Source: Rhizomys pruinosus
Lineage: Eukaryota > Chordata > Mammalia > Rodentia > Spalacidae
Assembly: GCA_009823505.1 (NCBI GenBank)
Contig: VZQC01009956.1
Location: 1,502,225-1,566,224 of the forward strand
DNA length: 64,000 nt
Reading direction: 5' to 3'
Below, one piece after another: positions 24,066 through 37,497 of this stretch (the first letter of the stretch is position 1; each line of letters begins with the position of its first letter). The notes under the pieces were generated by a model that was not told where the DNA came from, did no database searches, and saw only the letters and a program-made list of their open reading frames with translations. The position numbers and the translations under genes are program-made.

Positions 24066-24936
24066 AACTATTCTGTACGTACACTGCCTGTCCCTGTTTC
24101 AGAGAGCTCGTGTTCCTTTCTAACTTGTTTGGACCCTACGGCAGATTCTCCTAGAATGTGAGTCTTTTCATTTGCAATATATGGAGGAATTATTTTCAAT
24201 TCTCTTTAAAGAAAAGAGTTTGTGCGTTTGTGGGCTCGGTTATTTTTTTAAATTTATAACCTTGTTTGTGTGTTTGTTTATCCACTTACTTATTAATACT
24301 AAGTATAGTTTATGAGGAAAGTACACTCACCTTCCAGGTAAAGATCCACGCTTTTGTAAAGCAAACCCTATTCCACTCTCTGGTAGTCCCTAGGTAAAAC
24401 AACAGTTCTTCCTGTTTTCTGAAATTGCAAAATACTTCAGCTTCACTATGTATCATTAGCATGAAGCCCTCTAGTGGTCAGTACCGAAAACCGGAGCTTT
24501 TTGTATTTTCAGTGACAAAGAATGGTAGCTTCACAAGCTCCCAAGAGGACCAAAAAAGAATAAAACCAGAATGTTCTAAACACTATGTATCAATGTCCTG
24601 AACAACTTTATGAAAGCATGATACATGGTTTCTTAATGAAATGAGTGAATTTCATGTTGAATATTCTTTGCCCCAAATGATTGAAGACAGATATTTGCAA
24701 TTCGGAAATGTTTGGACTTTCAGATATTTCTATATACATAATAAGTTTAAACATATACCTTATACAAATAATATTTAAGTAATTTTGGTAAATACTTTTT
24801 GTAAGTTTATGTATGAAATATAATTTTTCACTACTTCATTTCCATCATGAAGTTTTATTCACATTCTAAAAGTATTGTATTTGAGAATCTAGATTAGGAT
24901 AGTTCAGGTATGCCTCTTATAATTATTTATATTGTG

Positions 24937-25155
24937 GGCTGGAGAGATGGCCTAGCGGTTAAGAGCACTGACTTCTCTTGCAGAGGACCCGGGTTCAATC
25001 CCCACACCCACATGGCGGTTGAGAACTGTCTGTAACTCCAATTCCAGGAGAACTCCTGTTCCAGGGGAATCCGACACCTTCTTCTGACCTCCAAGGCATT
25101 GCACAACACGGGCGCACAAACCTACATACAGACAGTACATTTAAATAAATAAGGA

Positions 25156-25227
<72 letters not shown>

Positions 25228-25233
25228 AGAAAT
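24937..25233 (+). mobile_element. Young B2 SINE with (GAAA)n tail
   Basis: Head TGGGCTGGAGAGATGGCC, B box GGGTTCAATCCCC and a B2-type body, followed by a (GAAA)n tail at about 25154-25229. It is flanked by an exact 16 bp target duplication, ATAATTATTTATATTG (24921-24936 and 25234-25249). Present only in unit 1, so it inserted after amplification. Confidence 0.95.
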
Positions 25234-26214
25234 ATAATTATTTATATTGCATAAATAATGGTATATATGAATATGTAATTATTTATATTGCATAAATAAT
25301 TATAAGAGGCATAAATATCTAAATAAATGTATAACCTACACAATTTACCCAAACAGGATTCACTGAATGACTCTAGTAAACATACATACTTTTCTCTTTT
25401 CAAAACAGTAAGATCATCCTAGTTAGTAAAATTGCCTGTCTGGGAGAATGCTATTATTTCTACCTCGTTCCTTCTTTCCCCTGTGGAACCTAACAATCTA
25501 TTCCCTAAAAAAGGAACCCAAGTTATTTTTTTTAATAGAACACACATATTGTAGAATTCATGCATGCTCTCTTATTGGAACCTTTAACTGAATTTTCCTT
25601 GAATTGAAATTGGGCCATGAAGTTTGCACCAGTTTCTAACAGGCCTTGATGGTCTTACACTCCCACAGAGAAAGTGAGCCATGAATACTTCACGTGTCTG
25701 CACTGCCTTCCTATGTTTTTCCCTCCACACTCTCATTTGTTTGCTAGAATCAACCTACACTAAATTTTCTGGGTTATTTTTATGGATATGGATATCTTGT
25801 CTGTAAGTGAACACATCCATACATTGTCATGGAGGCCAGAAGAGGTCAGCTGCCTGGAACTGAATTTACAGATATTTGTTAGCTTCCATATGACGACTAG
25901 AAATCAAGCCCAGGTCCTCTGCAAAAGCACTTGATGCTCTTATTTGCTGGGCAATCTCTCCTCTCCCTCTCTGTTTCTTAAACAAATTCCCCTAGCTTAT
26001 GACATTAAGAGTGTTGATTTTTTCTCATCAGAATGAATAATAGTTAGACACATCTTTGGATTGCTTGTTCTTCAAAGAGGAAGTATATCACATCAAAGAG
26101 TATGGACTCTGAAATGCATTCTTCTTGGAGATTAATAGAAGTTAACAATAGCTAAATAGTGAGATACTCTGAAAGCCCATTTTAATTTATCCTTCATTAT
26201 ATTACATTGCAGCC

Positions 26215-28582
26215 CATGATTGCTTGGCATTGATGTACACTTTTCTGATATTATTTGGACCAAAAATGCTGTATCACTTCAGGCTTATTGATTTTGCAAA
26301 TCATTGATTCACATATTTGAACAGCATGGGTAAGAGATCAATTTTAAATAGGAATGGTACTTAGATGCCACCTACATCTTAAATATATATCCTGAAGGAA
26401 ATTTTACACAATATTTATGTGAAATTCCATGTTTACTCTAAGCTATCACCTGGGGTCAGATGTCAAATTTTCCACATTTGGCAACATGTCAGATTTCAGA
26501 ATCTCAGAACTGTAAATATCTATTCCATGTACCTAGTCAAGGAATGGTTAACTTGTTTGTTCATAAATGTGATTAACATTTTCAAAGACAGGGTGAGATT
26601 TTGTGTCAGGTTTCTAGCAGTCTTATATGCCACAAATTAATTCTGAATGAGGTATTAAATAAAAGGATATATATACATGTATGGCATTGTGATATATTTG
26701 CAATATTGATCAATGTGTAATTATCCACTCAAAATATTTAGGTTATTTATCATCACAAATATTTATCACTTAAATTCTATTACATTCATGTATTTATTAT
26801 ATTCTAATTATGAAAATTAATACCTTGTCTATAGTCACACTGCTGGTTAATAAAGACTAGAAATCTCACTTACCCCCCTTAGCTGAAATAATGGTACCTA
26901 TGCAAATGGAGTGTCATTAAATTCCTCTGAGGGGATCTCAAGCAACATCCAGCTTCCCTCCATCCTTAGACAAACAGGCATACACATTCATGAAACTGAA
27001 CATTTGAAAATTCAAGTGAGTTTATTTCAGCTTACTAACAGATCTATGGATGAGGGTTTTCTTAAAGAAATGTGGGTATTCCCCCCAACACATGAACCTC
27101 CATGGCTGCACAGAAAATTCTCCATCCTGGCATGGACCCTTTGAGCTCCTAACCACAAAAAGGCAAACAAGTGAAGGGGTCAATCTCTCGGTGTTTTCTG
27201 CTTATATACACAGCCCCATTCCCCTCATACAGCAAAAGGCAGATCTGCTGGATGGGAGTCCCAGGAGAATTTGTTACCCTTTTTTTTTTTAACTCCAGTG
27301 GTATTGCAAGACATGACTGCTCTTACACACGTTTAGGCAATATGAATGAAAATCACACAAACACATCTGTGGTGTGGATGGTGAAGGAATTAACAGATAC
27401 ACACAAATACTGTGAACTGAGTTCTGACAAAGAGAAGATCACAAAGCAATAATAACAGAACCCCATTATCAGTGTGCTTGAAAACTTAGGCACAAATAGA
27501 TAATAAAAATGAATGCCAAGAAAGGAGAGATGGTTCAGTGGTTGAGAGCCCCGGATGCTCTTTCAGAGTACCTGACTTTGATTCTCAGCACCCACATGGA
27601 GCTAACGTCAAATTCCAGGAGATCCAACGTCCTCTTCTGGTCTCCATGGGCATCACAGAACACATGTGCACTAAAAACATGCAGACAAAACACTCAAACA
27701 CATACATTTTTTAAGATTTAAAAATAAACATTTTCCCTCTTAAAGAAAAAAAAAACAAATAGAGATGAATTAGAAGGACCCACCAGTTGGTTCAGTGGGT
27801 AAATTCAATTGCATCGCAAGCCTGGTATCCTGAGTTCAATCCCTGAAGCTCATATTGGGTAAGGTGAGAACTAACTGCAGAAATTAATTGTCATCTCCTT
27901 ATATGTATCCCCTAACCCTGCAAGCAAACCTGCAGACAGAAATAAAGAAAATCAATAATTTTCAAAAGGCTAATTACAGAACCAAAATGATATTAAAAGG
28001 AGGGTGTGGTGGCTCTGGCCTTTACTCCCAGAACTCAGGAGGCAGAGGCAAGCTGATTTTTGTGAGACTGAGGACAGCCTGTGCAACATAGCTTGTCCCA
28101 GGCCAGCTGTTGCTACAGGGCGATCCTGTCTCAAAAAGATAAAAAAATGATATCCACACAACAGAAACATTTTATATGAAAGTATGGACGAAATTCTGCA
28201 TCAGTTTAGGTTTCTTGGTATGGTCTTAAAGCCAAAAAAATATTTTATCCATGAGAGAAGGATTGATGAATTAGATTTCACTAAAATACACTTTTTTCAG
28301 TAAAATTCAGGCTTATGTCAACCACATTCTCAATGAAGTATTTGCATCTAAAATATGCAAAGAATTATTAGAATTAATTTAATAACCAAGCCAGTAACTT
28401 TGGCCTGAAGAACAATGAAAATGCCTAAGAATAGTTAATATAATTCCACATAGGTAGTAAACATACTTATAAATTTACTAAACATTTCAGAATCCTAAAA
28501 TCTGCATCTAAAACTCCTCTCTCCCTTGAAATGTTGGGAAGAAAGGTATGAATAATTTTCTGAAATTTGAGTTACATGATTT

Positions 28583-28615
<33 letters not shown>

Positions 28616-31600
28616 TACACACACACACACACACACAGGCACACATGTGCACACACATGAATATTCTGTATGTACAGTGCCTGTCTGTAGGATGGCTATG
28701 ATTTCTTTACTCATTCCTTCTTTCCCAGGTGGAAACGAATAATCTATTCTCTACAAAGGGAACAAAAGTTATCCTTTAAATAAAGCATACATGTTGTAAA
28801 AAGTCATGCATATTCTCTTATTGGAACCTTAAATTGAAGTTTCCTTGAATTGAATTTGGGCCATGAAGTTTGCACCAATTTCCAACAGGCCCTGATGGTC
28901 TTACCCTCCCACAGAGAATGTGAGCCATGAGTACTTCTCATGTCTGCACTGCCTTCCTATCTTTTCCCTCCACACTCCTTGGTTTCCTAGAATCCAACTA
29001 CACTTCATTGTCTCAGTTACTTTTTATGGATATGGATGTCTTGTCTGTAAGTGAACACATCCATTTACTGCCATGGAGGACAGAATAGGTCAGCTCCTTG
29101 GAACTAAGTTCTGACAAAGAGAAAATCACAAATCAATAATAACAGAACCTTTGTCAGTGTGCCTGAAAACTTAGAAAATAAAAATGAACTGGAAGAAAGG
29201 ACAGATGTTTCAGTGGTGGCGAGCACTGGCGGCTTTTTCGGAGTACCTGGCTTTGGTTCTCAGCATACACGTGCAGCTAACAACCATCCTTAAGAATAAT
29301 TCTAGTGAATCCAACATCCTCTTCTGGCCTCCATGGGCATTACAATACACACGTGCACTAAAAACATGCAGAGAAACACTCAAACATATAAACAATATTT
29401 TAAAGATTTAAAAAAGAAATCTTTCCCCTATTAAAGAAAATAAATCAAATGGCGATGAAGCATAAGATCCATAGGATGGTTCAGTGGGTAAATCCAATTG
29501 CAGTGCAAGTCAGATTTTGTGAGTTCAATACCTGAGCCCCATACTTCAGAAGGTGAGAACTGACTCCAGAAATAGATTTTCATCTCCTTATATGTACCCC
29601 CCATCCCTGCAAACACACCTGCAGATATAAATAATGTAGCCATAATTTTCAAATGCTAATTACAGAACCAAAATGATATTCAAAGGAAGGTGTGGTAGCT
29701 CATGGCTTTACTCCCAGCACACAGGAAGCAAATGCAAGTTGGTTTCTGTGATACTGAAGACAGCCTGTGTAACATAGCTAGTTATAGGCCAGCTGGAGCT
29801 ACAGGGAGCTCCTGTCTCAAAAAGATAAAAAATGACATCCACAAAATAAAAACATTTTTATATGAAAGAATGGACAAAACTTTGCATGGTATAGGTTTAT
29901 TGGTGAGGTCTTAGATCCAATAAAATGTTTATTCAATGAGAAAGTAGTGATGAATTAGATTTCATTAAAATATTTTCTTTTTTTCTGTACAATGCAGCCT
30001 TAGGAACAAATCTCACCTCATACTTCATGGAAGTGTCTGAATCTAGAACATGGAGAGACATCTGAGAATTAAATTAACAGAAAACCAAGACCAAGACCAT
30101 AACTTTGGCCTGAAGAACAACAAAAACTCCTAAAAATATTTACAATACTTTCATGCACGTTGTAGAAATCCTTATAGCTTTTATTTAAGCCTTTTAGAAT
30201 CTTAAAATCTACATCTAAGAACTCCTGTCTTATAAAAATACTAGGAAATAAGGTCTGAATAATTTTCTGAAAGGTAAACTACATAATTTATGCACACACA
30301 AACACACTTATTTACACACACACGCACAAGCATGCACACTTATGCACACATACTATTCTGTATGTACAATGTCTGACCCTGTTTCAGAGAGTTCCTATTT
30401 GCATTATGTTGATGAAATTATATTCATTTCTTTCTAAACAAAGACATTGTGCTTTTGCGAGTCTGATGTTTTTTTTACTTATTAACTTGTTAGTGTGTTT
30501 GTTTGTCTCCTTGGTTATTTAATACCTTGGTTATTTAATACAGTTCACCAGGAAACTATAGTCTCCTTCCAGCTAAAGATCCACGCTTTTGTAAAGCAAA
30601 GCCTATTCCGCCCTCTGGTGGTCACTAGGTAAAATAACAGTTCTTTCTGTTTCCTGAAATTGCAAAATACTTCAGCTTCACCATAGTTATCATTAGCGTG
30701 AAGCCCTCTAGTGGTCAGTACTGACAACCAGAGTTTTGTATTTTCAGTGACAAAGAATGGTAGCTTCACAAGTTTCAGAGGAGCCAAAAAGAATAAAACC
30801 ACAATGTTCCAAACACTATGTATAAATGCTCTTAAGAATTATAGGAAAGCCATGACATATGTTTTCTTGATGAAATGAGTGAATTTCAAGTTGAATATTC
30901 TTTGCACCAAATGATTGAGGACAGATATTTACGATTCTGAATTGTTTGGACTTTCAGATATTTCCATATATAGTAAGTTTTCACATACACCTTGCACATT
31001 TGCTAAATAATTTTGTAAGTTTATTTATGAAATAGAATTTTCAGTACTTTACTTCCCATCATGAAGATACATTCCCATTTTAAAAGTGTTAGATTTGAAC
31101 TTCTACATTAGGATGTTTCAGATATGCTTCTTACATATAATTATTGAATAAATCTATAATCTACACAATTTACCCAAACATGATTCACTGAATAACTCTA
31201 GTAAACATATATACTTTTCATTTTCCAATACAGTAAGATCATCATAGTTACTAACATTGCCTGTCTGTGGGATGGCTATTATTTCTTAACACTTTCCTTC
31301 TTTCCCAAATAATCTATTCTCTACAAAGGAAACCAAAGTTATCCTTTAAATAAAACAAACATGTTGTAAAAAGGCATGCATATTCTCTTATTAGAACCTT
31401 CAACTGAATTTTCCTTGAATTGAAACTGGGCCACCAGTTTCCAGCAGGCCTTGTTAGTCTTACACTCCCACAGAGAATGTGAGCCATGAATACTTCACAT
31501 GTCTGCACTGCCTTCCTATCTTTTTTCCTCCACACTCTCCTTGGTTTGCTAGAATCCAGTTACACTTCATTGTCACAGTTACTTTTTATGGGCATGCCTG

Positions 31601-31999
31601 TCTTGTCCATTTACTGCCATGGAGGCCAGAATAGGTCAGTTCCTTGGAACTGAATTTACACATGTTTGTTAGCTTCCATGTGGCTACTAGAAACCAAGCC
31701 TGGGTCCTCTGCAAAAGCAGGTTATGCTCCTCTTTCCTGGGCCTTCTCTCTATTCCCTCTATTCTCCTTAAAAAATACTCTAGGATATGACCTGAAGTGC
31801 ATTGCTTTTCTCAGTAGAAGGACTAATTCTTAGACACCTCCATGGATATCTTGTTCTTTAAAATATGAGATATTTAACATCAAATGTTTTGCACTCTGAA
31901 TAGCAATCTTTTTGATTATTCAGAGAAATTATCAATAGCTACACAGAGAGAAACTCTAAATGCCCATTTTAATGTATTCTTCATTATATTACATTATAT
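26215..31999. repeat. Array 2 unit 2 (long form)
   Basis: It runs through the usual order to the GTAAGTGAACACATCC mark (29048) and then jumps back at about 29100 into the GTTCTGACAAAGAGAAAATC region. The B2-like/ID-like/B1-like/(CA)n block and the promoter-side landmarks therefore occur twice (27510-28600 and 29170-30340). It is closest to unit 4, sharing AATTCTGAATGAGGTA near 26638 and the same junction. The first (CA)n tract is nearly absent; a (CA)n lies at 28585-28660. Confidence 0.85.
30606..30717 (-). promoter_or_regulatory. Paired CTCF-like motifs in unit 2 (best example)
   Basis: TTCCGCCCTCTGGTGGTCA (30606-30624) matches the reverse complement of the CTCF consensus at about 15 of 19 positions. 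TGAAGCCCTCTAGTGGTCA (30699-30717) matches at about 13 of 19. Both point the same way and are 93 bp apart. Binding is inferred from sequence only. Confidence 0.45.
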
Positions 32000-33186
32000 C
32001 CCATGTTTGCGTGGTGTTGATTTATACTTTTCTGACATCATTGGAACCAAGATTGATCTGAGTCATCAGGAAATCATATATTCACATATTTGAACATCAT
32101 GGATATGAGATCAACCTTTTACAGGGAGGCTACTTAAATGCCAGGTAAATTTTGCATATACTGGCTGAAGGAAATTTTACAGAATATTTATGTGAAATTG
32201 CATGTTTACTCTAAGCTATCACCTGGGGTTGGATGTCAAGTTTTCCCCCGTTAGGAACATGTCATATTTCAGAACCTCAGAACTGTAAATATCTGTTCTA
32301 TGTGCCCTGTCATGGAGTAGTTAACTTGGTTGTTTTTACATGAGTTTATTTAAAATTTTTAAGGACAAAGTGAGACTTTGTATGAGATTTCTAGCAAGGG
32401 GAAATTTTATATGCCAGACACTGACAACAAATTAATTTTGAATAAGTTACACACACACATACATATGTGTGTAACATATTCACACATATGTGTATGCAAC
32501 ATATTTGGCAAATTTTATCAATGTGTAATTATCCAATCAGAATATTAAGGTAATTTATCATCACAAATATTTATCATTTACCTTCTATGACATTCAGGTA
32601 TTTTTTTAATTTTCCACTTATGAAATACAGTATTTTTTACTATAGTCACCTTTCTTGGTGATAAACACTAGAAATCATTCCTACCTCTCCATGCTGAAAT
32701 AATAGTACCCATGCAAATGGAGTGTCATTAAATTCTTTCTGGGGGGATCCAAAGCAACATCCTACCTCCTTCCATCCATAGACAAAATGACATACACATT
32801 CAAAACTGAGTTTGGAACATCTAAGTTAGTTTATTTCAGCTTACTAACAGATCAGTGGATGAGGGGTTACTTATAGAAATGTGGGCATTGCCAACCCCAT
32901 GGCTGCACAGAAAAAGTCTCCATCCTGCTATGAACCCTGTGCCCTCCCAGCCAAAGTACAAAATGGCAAACAAGAGAAAGGGTCATCCTCTTGGTGGTTT
33001 CTGCTTATATTTACATAGCCCCTCCCCCCATACAGCCCAAGGCAGAATGGCCCCTTGGGAGTTCCAGACTTTGTTGCCCTTTTCTAAACTCCACTGGCAT
33101 TGCAAGACATGACTGTTCTTACATGCATGTAGGCACTATGAATGAAAATCACACAAACAGATCTGTGGTATAGGATGGTGAAGCCA

Positions 33187-33229
<43 letters not shown>

Positions 33230-34717
33230 ACACACACAAATACTGTGAACTGAGTTCTAACAAAGAGAAAAGAAGAATCCAATAATAAGAGAAAACTATT
33301 GTCACTGTGTTTAAAAAATTAGAAATGAATAGAGAATAAAGAATGATCTGGGAGAAAGGAGAGATGGTTATGTTTAGTGAGCACTGGCTGCTGTCGCAGA
33401 ATACCTGGCTTTGACTCTCACATGCAGCTAACAAATATCTCTAATTCTAAATCCAGCGGGATCCAATGTCCTCTTCTGGCTTCCATTTTCATTACCAAAC
33501 ACAGTGCACTAAAAACATGCAGACAAAACACTCAAACATATAAAAAAATTTTAAAGATTAAAAAAAAAATTTGTCTTCTTAAAGAACAAAAGCAAATAGA
33601 GAGGAATCCCAAGGGCCCAAAAGTTCTTTAAATTTATAAGTTCACTTGCATTGCAAGCCTGATGTCCTGAGTTCAATCCCTGAGGCCCATATTGTGGAAG
33701 GTGAGAAGGACTCCAGAAACTGATTCTGATCCCCTTATGTGTAACAACATACCTGAAAACTTACCTTCAGACACAAATAAAGAAATGCAATAATTTTCAA
33801 AAAGCTAATTACAGAACCAAAATGATACTCAAAGGAGGTTGTGGTAGCTCATGCCTTTACTCCCAGCACTCAGGAGGCTGAAGCAAGTTGAATTCTGTGA
33901 GATTGAGGAGAGCCTGTTCAACATAACTAGTCCCAGCCCAGTGGTCAGTAGAGGGAGATCCTGTAATTAAAAGATTAAAAAATGATATGAAAAATAGAAA
34001 CTTTTATATGAAAATATGGACAAAACTTTGATGGGTATAGGTATATTTGTGACATCTTTGATCCAATACAAAAATTTATCCCATGAGCAAAGTAGTGATG
34101 AAATTGATTTCACGAAAATACTCTTTTTTTGTACAATTCAGCCTTAGAAAACAAATCTTCACACCACATAATCCAAAAAGTGTTTGCATCTAGAACATGC
34201 AAAGACATCAGAGAATTAAATGAATGGAAAACCAAGGCCATAACTTTGGCCTGGAAAACAATGAAAATCCTAAGAATACTTAAGATACTTTCGTTCAGGT
34301 TGTAAAAATCCTTAGAGCTTTTATTTAACCCTTTTAGAATCATAATATCTGCAATTATAATTCCTCTCTTCCAAGAAAGGTTGGGAAATAAGGTCTAAAT
34401 AATTTTCTGAAATTTAAGTTACATAATTTAAACACACACACACACACACACAAACACACGTGCACACACACACACACACACACACATACACACACAAACT
34501 ATTCTGTATGTACAGTGCCTGTCCCTGTTTCAGAGAGCTCTTGTTCCTTTCTAACTGTTTTGGACCCTATCGCAGATTCTCCTAGAATGTGAGTCTTTTC
34601 ATTTGCACTACGTGGAGGAATTATTTTCAATTCTCTTTAAAGAAAAGAGTTTGTGCATTTGTGGGCTTTTTTTAACTTATTAATTTATTTGTGTGTTTGT
34701 CTACTTGCTTATTTAAT

Positions 34718-34723
34718 ACCAAG
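34718..34723. repeat. Provirus target-site duplication, left copy
   Basis: ACCAAG directly precedes the 5' LTR and is repeated directly after the 3' LTR at 43711-43716. The uninterrupted sequence in other units (ATACCAAGTACAGTT) confirms the empty site. Confidence 0.95.
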
Positions 34724-35141
34724 TGTGAGGAGCTGTAAGCCTTCTCATAAAGGGTTAACTCTGAAATAGCTTCAGAGCTGTTTCCTAAAAGTGCAGGCAT
34801 GCAGAGAAGCTTCCTGCCTGCACACCTGATGTTCCGGAGGAAGCTTATCGCAAGCAAACAGTTTCTGCTGGTGCAGCAGCCCGCGAAGGAAGCTTATCGC
34901 AAGCAAACAGTTTCTGCAGTGCAGCAGCCCGCTTGATAAACTTTTAACTTTTTACAAGAGTTACCCCCTACCTCCTCCCTTCTTCCCGCCTCACTGCCCT
35001 ATAAATTGTACGTTTACCCTACAATAAAGTAGACCTCGACAAAGAGCTTGCCTGGTCTCGTTTCTCTCTCTCTCGCTTTTCTTACAGGTTTTGGGGTCTC
35101 CCTCGGGTACCTGTCGTTACATGTCCCTGCAGGCAGGGTCA
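34724..35141 (+). repeat. 5' LTR (418 bp) with U3 duplication
   Basis: Starts TGTGAGGAGCTG and ends GGCAGGGTCA. TATAAA lies at 35000-35005 and AATAAA at 35023-35028, only about 20 bp apart, so the poly(A) signal probably lies in U3 next to a very short R, as in known betaretroviruses. A segment of about 49 bp starting GGAAGCTTATCGCAAGC (34839) is repeated at 34888; the 3' LTR has one copy. Confidence 0.95.
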
Positions 35142-35144
35142 TAT

Positions 35145-35162
35145 TGGTGCCCGATGTAGGGG
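35145..35162 (+). other. Primer binding site, tRNA-Lys1,2-like
   Basis: TGGTGCCCGATGTAGGGG follows the LTR after a 3 bp spacer and is followed by GCTCGAG. It resembles the tRNA-Lys1,2 complement used by type D viruses; the differences I see are mainly transitions. The primer assignment is moderate. Confidence 0.6.
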
Positions 35163-35270
35163 CTCGAGGTAAGAGACCCCTCACCAGACAAAGTAACAAG
35201 GAGGTCCGGCCGGACGATATGATAAAAAGAGGACGCCCCACCACCCATGGAGCCAGATCCTCGGAGAAAA

Positions 35271-35278
35271 GAGGTGAG
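35271..35278 (+). other. Probable major splice donor
   Basis: GAGGTGAGT in the leader between the PBS and gag is a strong donor consensus. It would pair with the acceptor just before env at about 40873. Confidence 0.6.
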
Positions 35279-35302
35279 TAGTTCTTTGTCTAAAAATTAA
35301 AG

Positions 35303-37497
35303 ATGGGCAATTCACTGTCTAAGGAAGAAAAGTTTATTCAGTACTTCAAGACAGCTTTCAGGGAGAGAGGAATTCGGATTAAGAAAAAAGATTTAACTAG
35401 ATTTTTTATATTCATAGGGGATACATGTCCCTGGGTGGTCCTTGATGGGCCTTCAATTCGCCCCAAAACATGGAAAAAGGTAAAGCAAGATCTTGACTGC
35501 AACATGCAGACTAAGGGACCAGATAGTATCCCTGTCCAGACTTTTACTTATTGGACTGTCATTAATGAGATAATTCAGGACCCCCCCCCCAATCCTTCCC
35601 TATAATTGAAACAACAGAACAATTCCTAAAACCCCTTAGCCGCCCTTCCTCTGCTCTTTCCATTAAAAAGGAGTGCTCCCCATGTCCGTCAGTCATTTTA
35701 GAAATCCCATCTGACGACCCAGCATCTGCTCCCCCGGAACCTAAACACTCTAAACCATCCACCCTCTATCTACCGTTACCTAGGGAACCTACTGCCCCAA
35801 AGGCCAGTGGGGAAGAGCATTTCTGCCAAACATTACCAATAATAAAAACCCAAAACCCACCTTCTGAGGAAGAGATTTACCCCACAGACCATGTGTGGTC
35901 TGGGATCCCCCCACCACCACCTTACCTTCCATTTCCTGATGTTAAGCCCCTTTTGGAGACCAAAAAACTACTCACCAATCAAATAACTATTCTGAAACAA
36001 GTCCTTGATTTACAGCAAGAACTGTCCACATTAACCTTAAACATTCAGCAGCTACAATCTAAAATGCAAGAAGGTGGCACTCCTGTAGTGCAAACCTCCT
36101 CTACCGTCCCTAAAATAAAACATAAGTCAAACAATGTTAAAAAACCTAAGGCTCCTTTTCAAACTTACCCAATCTTAACCTGCTCCCAGACCTCAACTAA
36201 CCAAGATAATGATCCTGATCTAAATAATGGCCACAATCAGGATAGTGAATCAGAGTCCGACCCAATTAATTCTACCGAAGAAAATAGAGGGGAGGAAGCA
36301 GAACGCGGACACTCTGAGCACGGGCGCTCTCCACAGTGGCGTAATCGCTGGAGAGAGCGGCGCCAAGAGAGATCCCCGTCTGAAAGTGAAAGTGACAGTG
36401 AGGAAGAGGGCAGCCCTGATGTGCATCAAAATCAATATAAAAAAATAAAATTCAAACACCTTAAAAACCTTAATTCTGCAGTCCGTAATTATGGACACGC
36501 AGCTCCCTTTACTATCAGCCTCATAGACTTACTAGCTGAGGGAGGCTATTTATCACCCACAGAATGGTATCAGGTCACGCAAGCTGTGCTGACCCGTCCA
36601 CAATACTTAACTTGGAAAGCGGAATTCCTAGACAAATGCCATAAACTGGCAAAAGCTAATGCTCAAAAGGCTAGCACCAAAGAGTGGACTTTTGACAAAC
36701 TGTCTGGCCAAGGCAAATACATCTCTGAAATTAAACAAACTCAGCTTCCCCCGGGATTGCTAGCTCAAGTAACTGAAGCTGCAAAGATGGCATGGAGAGT
36801 CGTCCCCTCCGATAAATCCATTACTATGCCCCTTACAAAAATAATCCAAGGACCTAATGAACCCTATATACAGTTTATAGGACGTCTCCTCGAAGTGGCT
36901 GAAAAAACTCTAAATTTAAAAAATGAAAATGATCCCTTCTTAAAACAATTAGCTTATGAAAATGCCAATCCAGCATGCAGGGCGGCCCTTAGTAGTTTCT
37001 TTAAAAGAAAAGATATTAATGAAATGATTAGAATTTGCAATGATGTAGATTCTTTTTCCCATAAACTATCTAAAGGAATAACAGAGGGAGTCACCTTGGC
37101 AATGGGAGCCATGTTAAATAAAAATAATAAATGTTTCAGATGTGGACAGGCAGGCCATTTTGCTAAACAATGTCCAAACCCTCCAAAAAACCTTAATCAA
37201 TTAGACTATACTCCACCCAACCATAACAAGGAGGATGCCACAGGCAACCAGGCCCATAAACGGCCTAATAAAATTTGCCCTCGATGCAAAAGAGGAAAAC
37301 ATTGGGCCAATGAATGCCATTCAAAAACAGATATAGAAGGAAATCCCTTGCCCCCACTATCGGGAAACAGACGGAGGGGCCTGCCCCGGGCCCCATCTCA
37401 AAGCCCAATGTCTCTAGGGTCGGGGCCCAATCACTGTCCAGAGCCACCCCAGGAAGCACAGGACTGGACCTGTGTTCCACCTCCCCTCGAATATTAA
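35303..37497 (+). pseudogene. gag: ERV gag, broken by a frame shift at a C10 run
   Basis: The matrix part starts MGNSLSKEE, with a Gly2 myristoylation site, and reads open to 35605. At 35581-35590 a run of ten C separates it from the rest of gag, which is open in the -1 frame from there to 37497. That second part has a PPPY-type late motif (35911-35940), an acidic/Ser-rich stretch, a capsid with the major homology region QGPNEPYIQFIGRL (about 36848-36889), and two CCHC knuckles (37132-37173 CFRCGQAGHFAKQC; 37276-37317 CPRCKRGKHWANEC). Gag is the structural polyprotein that assembles particles; the slippery site for pro lies inside its 3' end at 37362. Total length is about 730 codons, normal for a betaretrovirus. 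Confidence 0.93.
37362..37368 (+). promoter_or_regulatory. gag-pro -1 frameshift slippery site G GGA AAC
   Basis: GGGAAAC lies in the correct phase for -1 slippage from the gag frame (codons TCG GGA AAC). It is followed by GC-rich sequence (GGGGCCTGCCCCGGGCCCC) able to form a stem or pseudoknot. The same heptamer is used by type D retroviruses between gag and pro. Confidence 0.8.

Larger units (their letters stand above)
21488..26214. repeat. Array 2 unit 1 (short form)
   Basis: Left boundary unit; homology starts near 21488, and the sequence before that has no match to the other units. It is closest to unit 3: shared AATAAGTTACACACACAC at 21941 and GAAAAAGTCTCCATCCTGC near 22426. It contains (CA)n at 21949-22000 and 22709-22763, a CAGA/CA tract at 23979-24065, and inherited SINE remnants at about 22890-23080 (B2-like), 23150-23310 (ID/B3-like) and 23383-23520 (B1-like). 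A young B2 is inserted at 24937. Confidence 0.85.

Noticed and set aside
24937..25140. Minus-strand open frames over the young B2
   Set aside because: They are SINE sequence read through on the opposite strand; many B2 copies in the window give the same peptide-like strings.
29948..30070. Box C/D snoRNA-like pattern (GTGATGA then ATCTGA about 110 nt later) repeated in array-2 units
   Set aside because: Attractive because the Prader-Willi domain has tandem snoRNAs, but the spacing is too long, no terminal stem flanks the boxes, and the CTGA is not kept in all units (unit 1 has ATCAGA).
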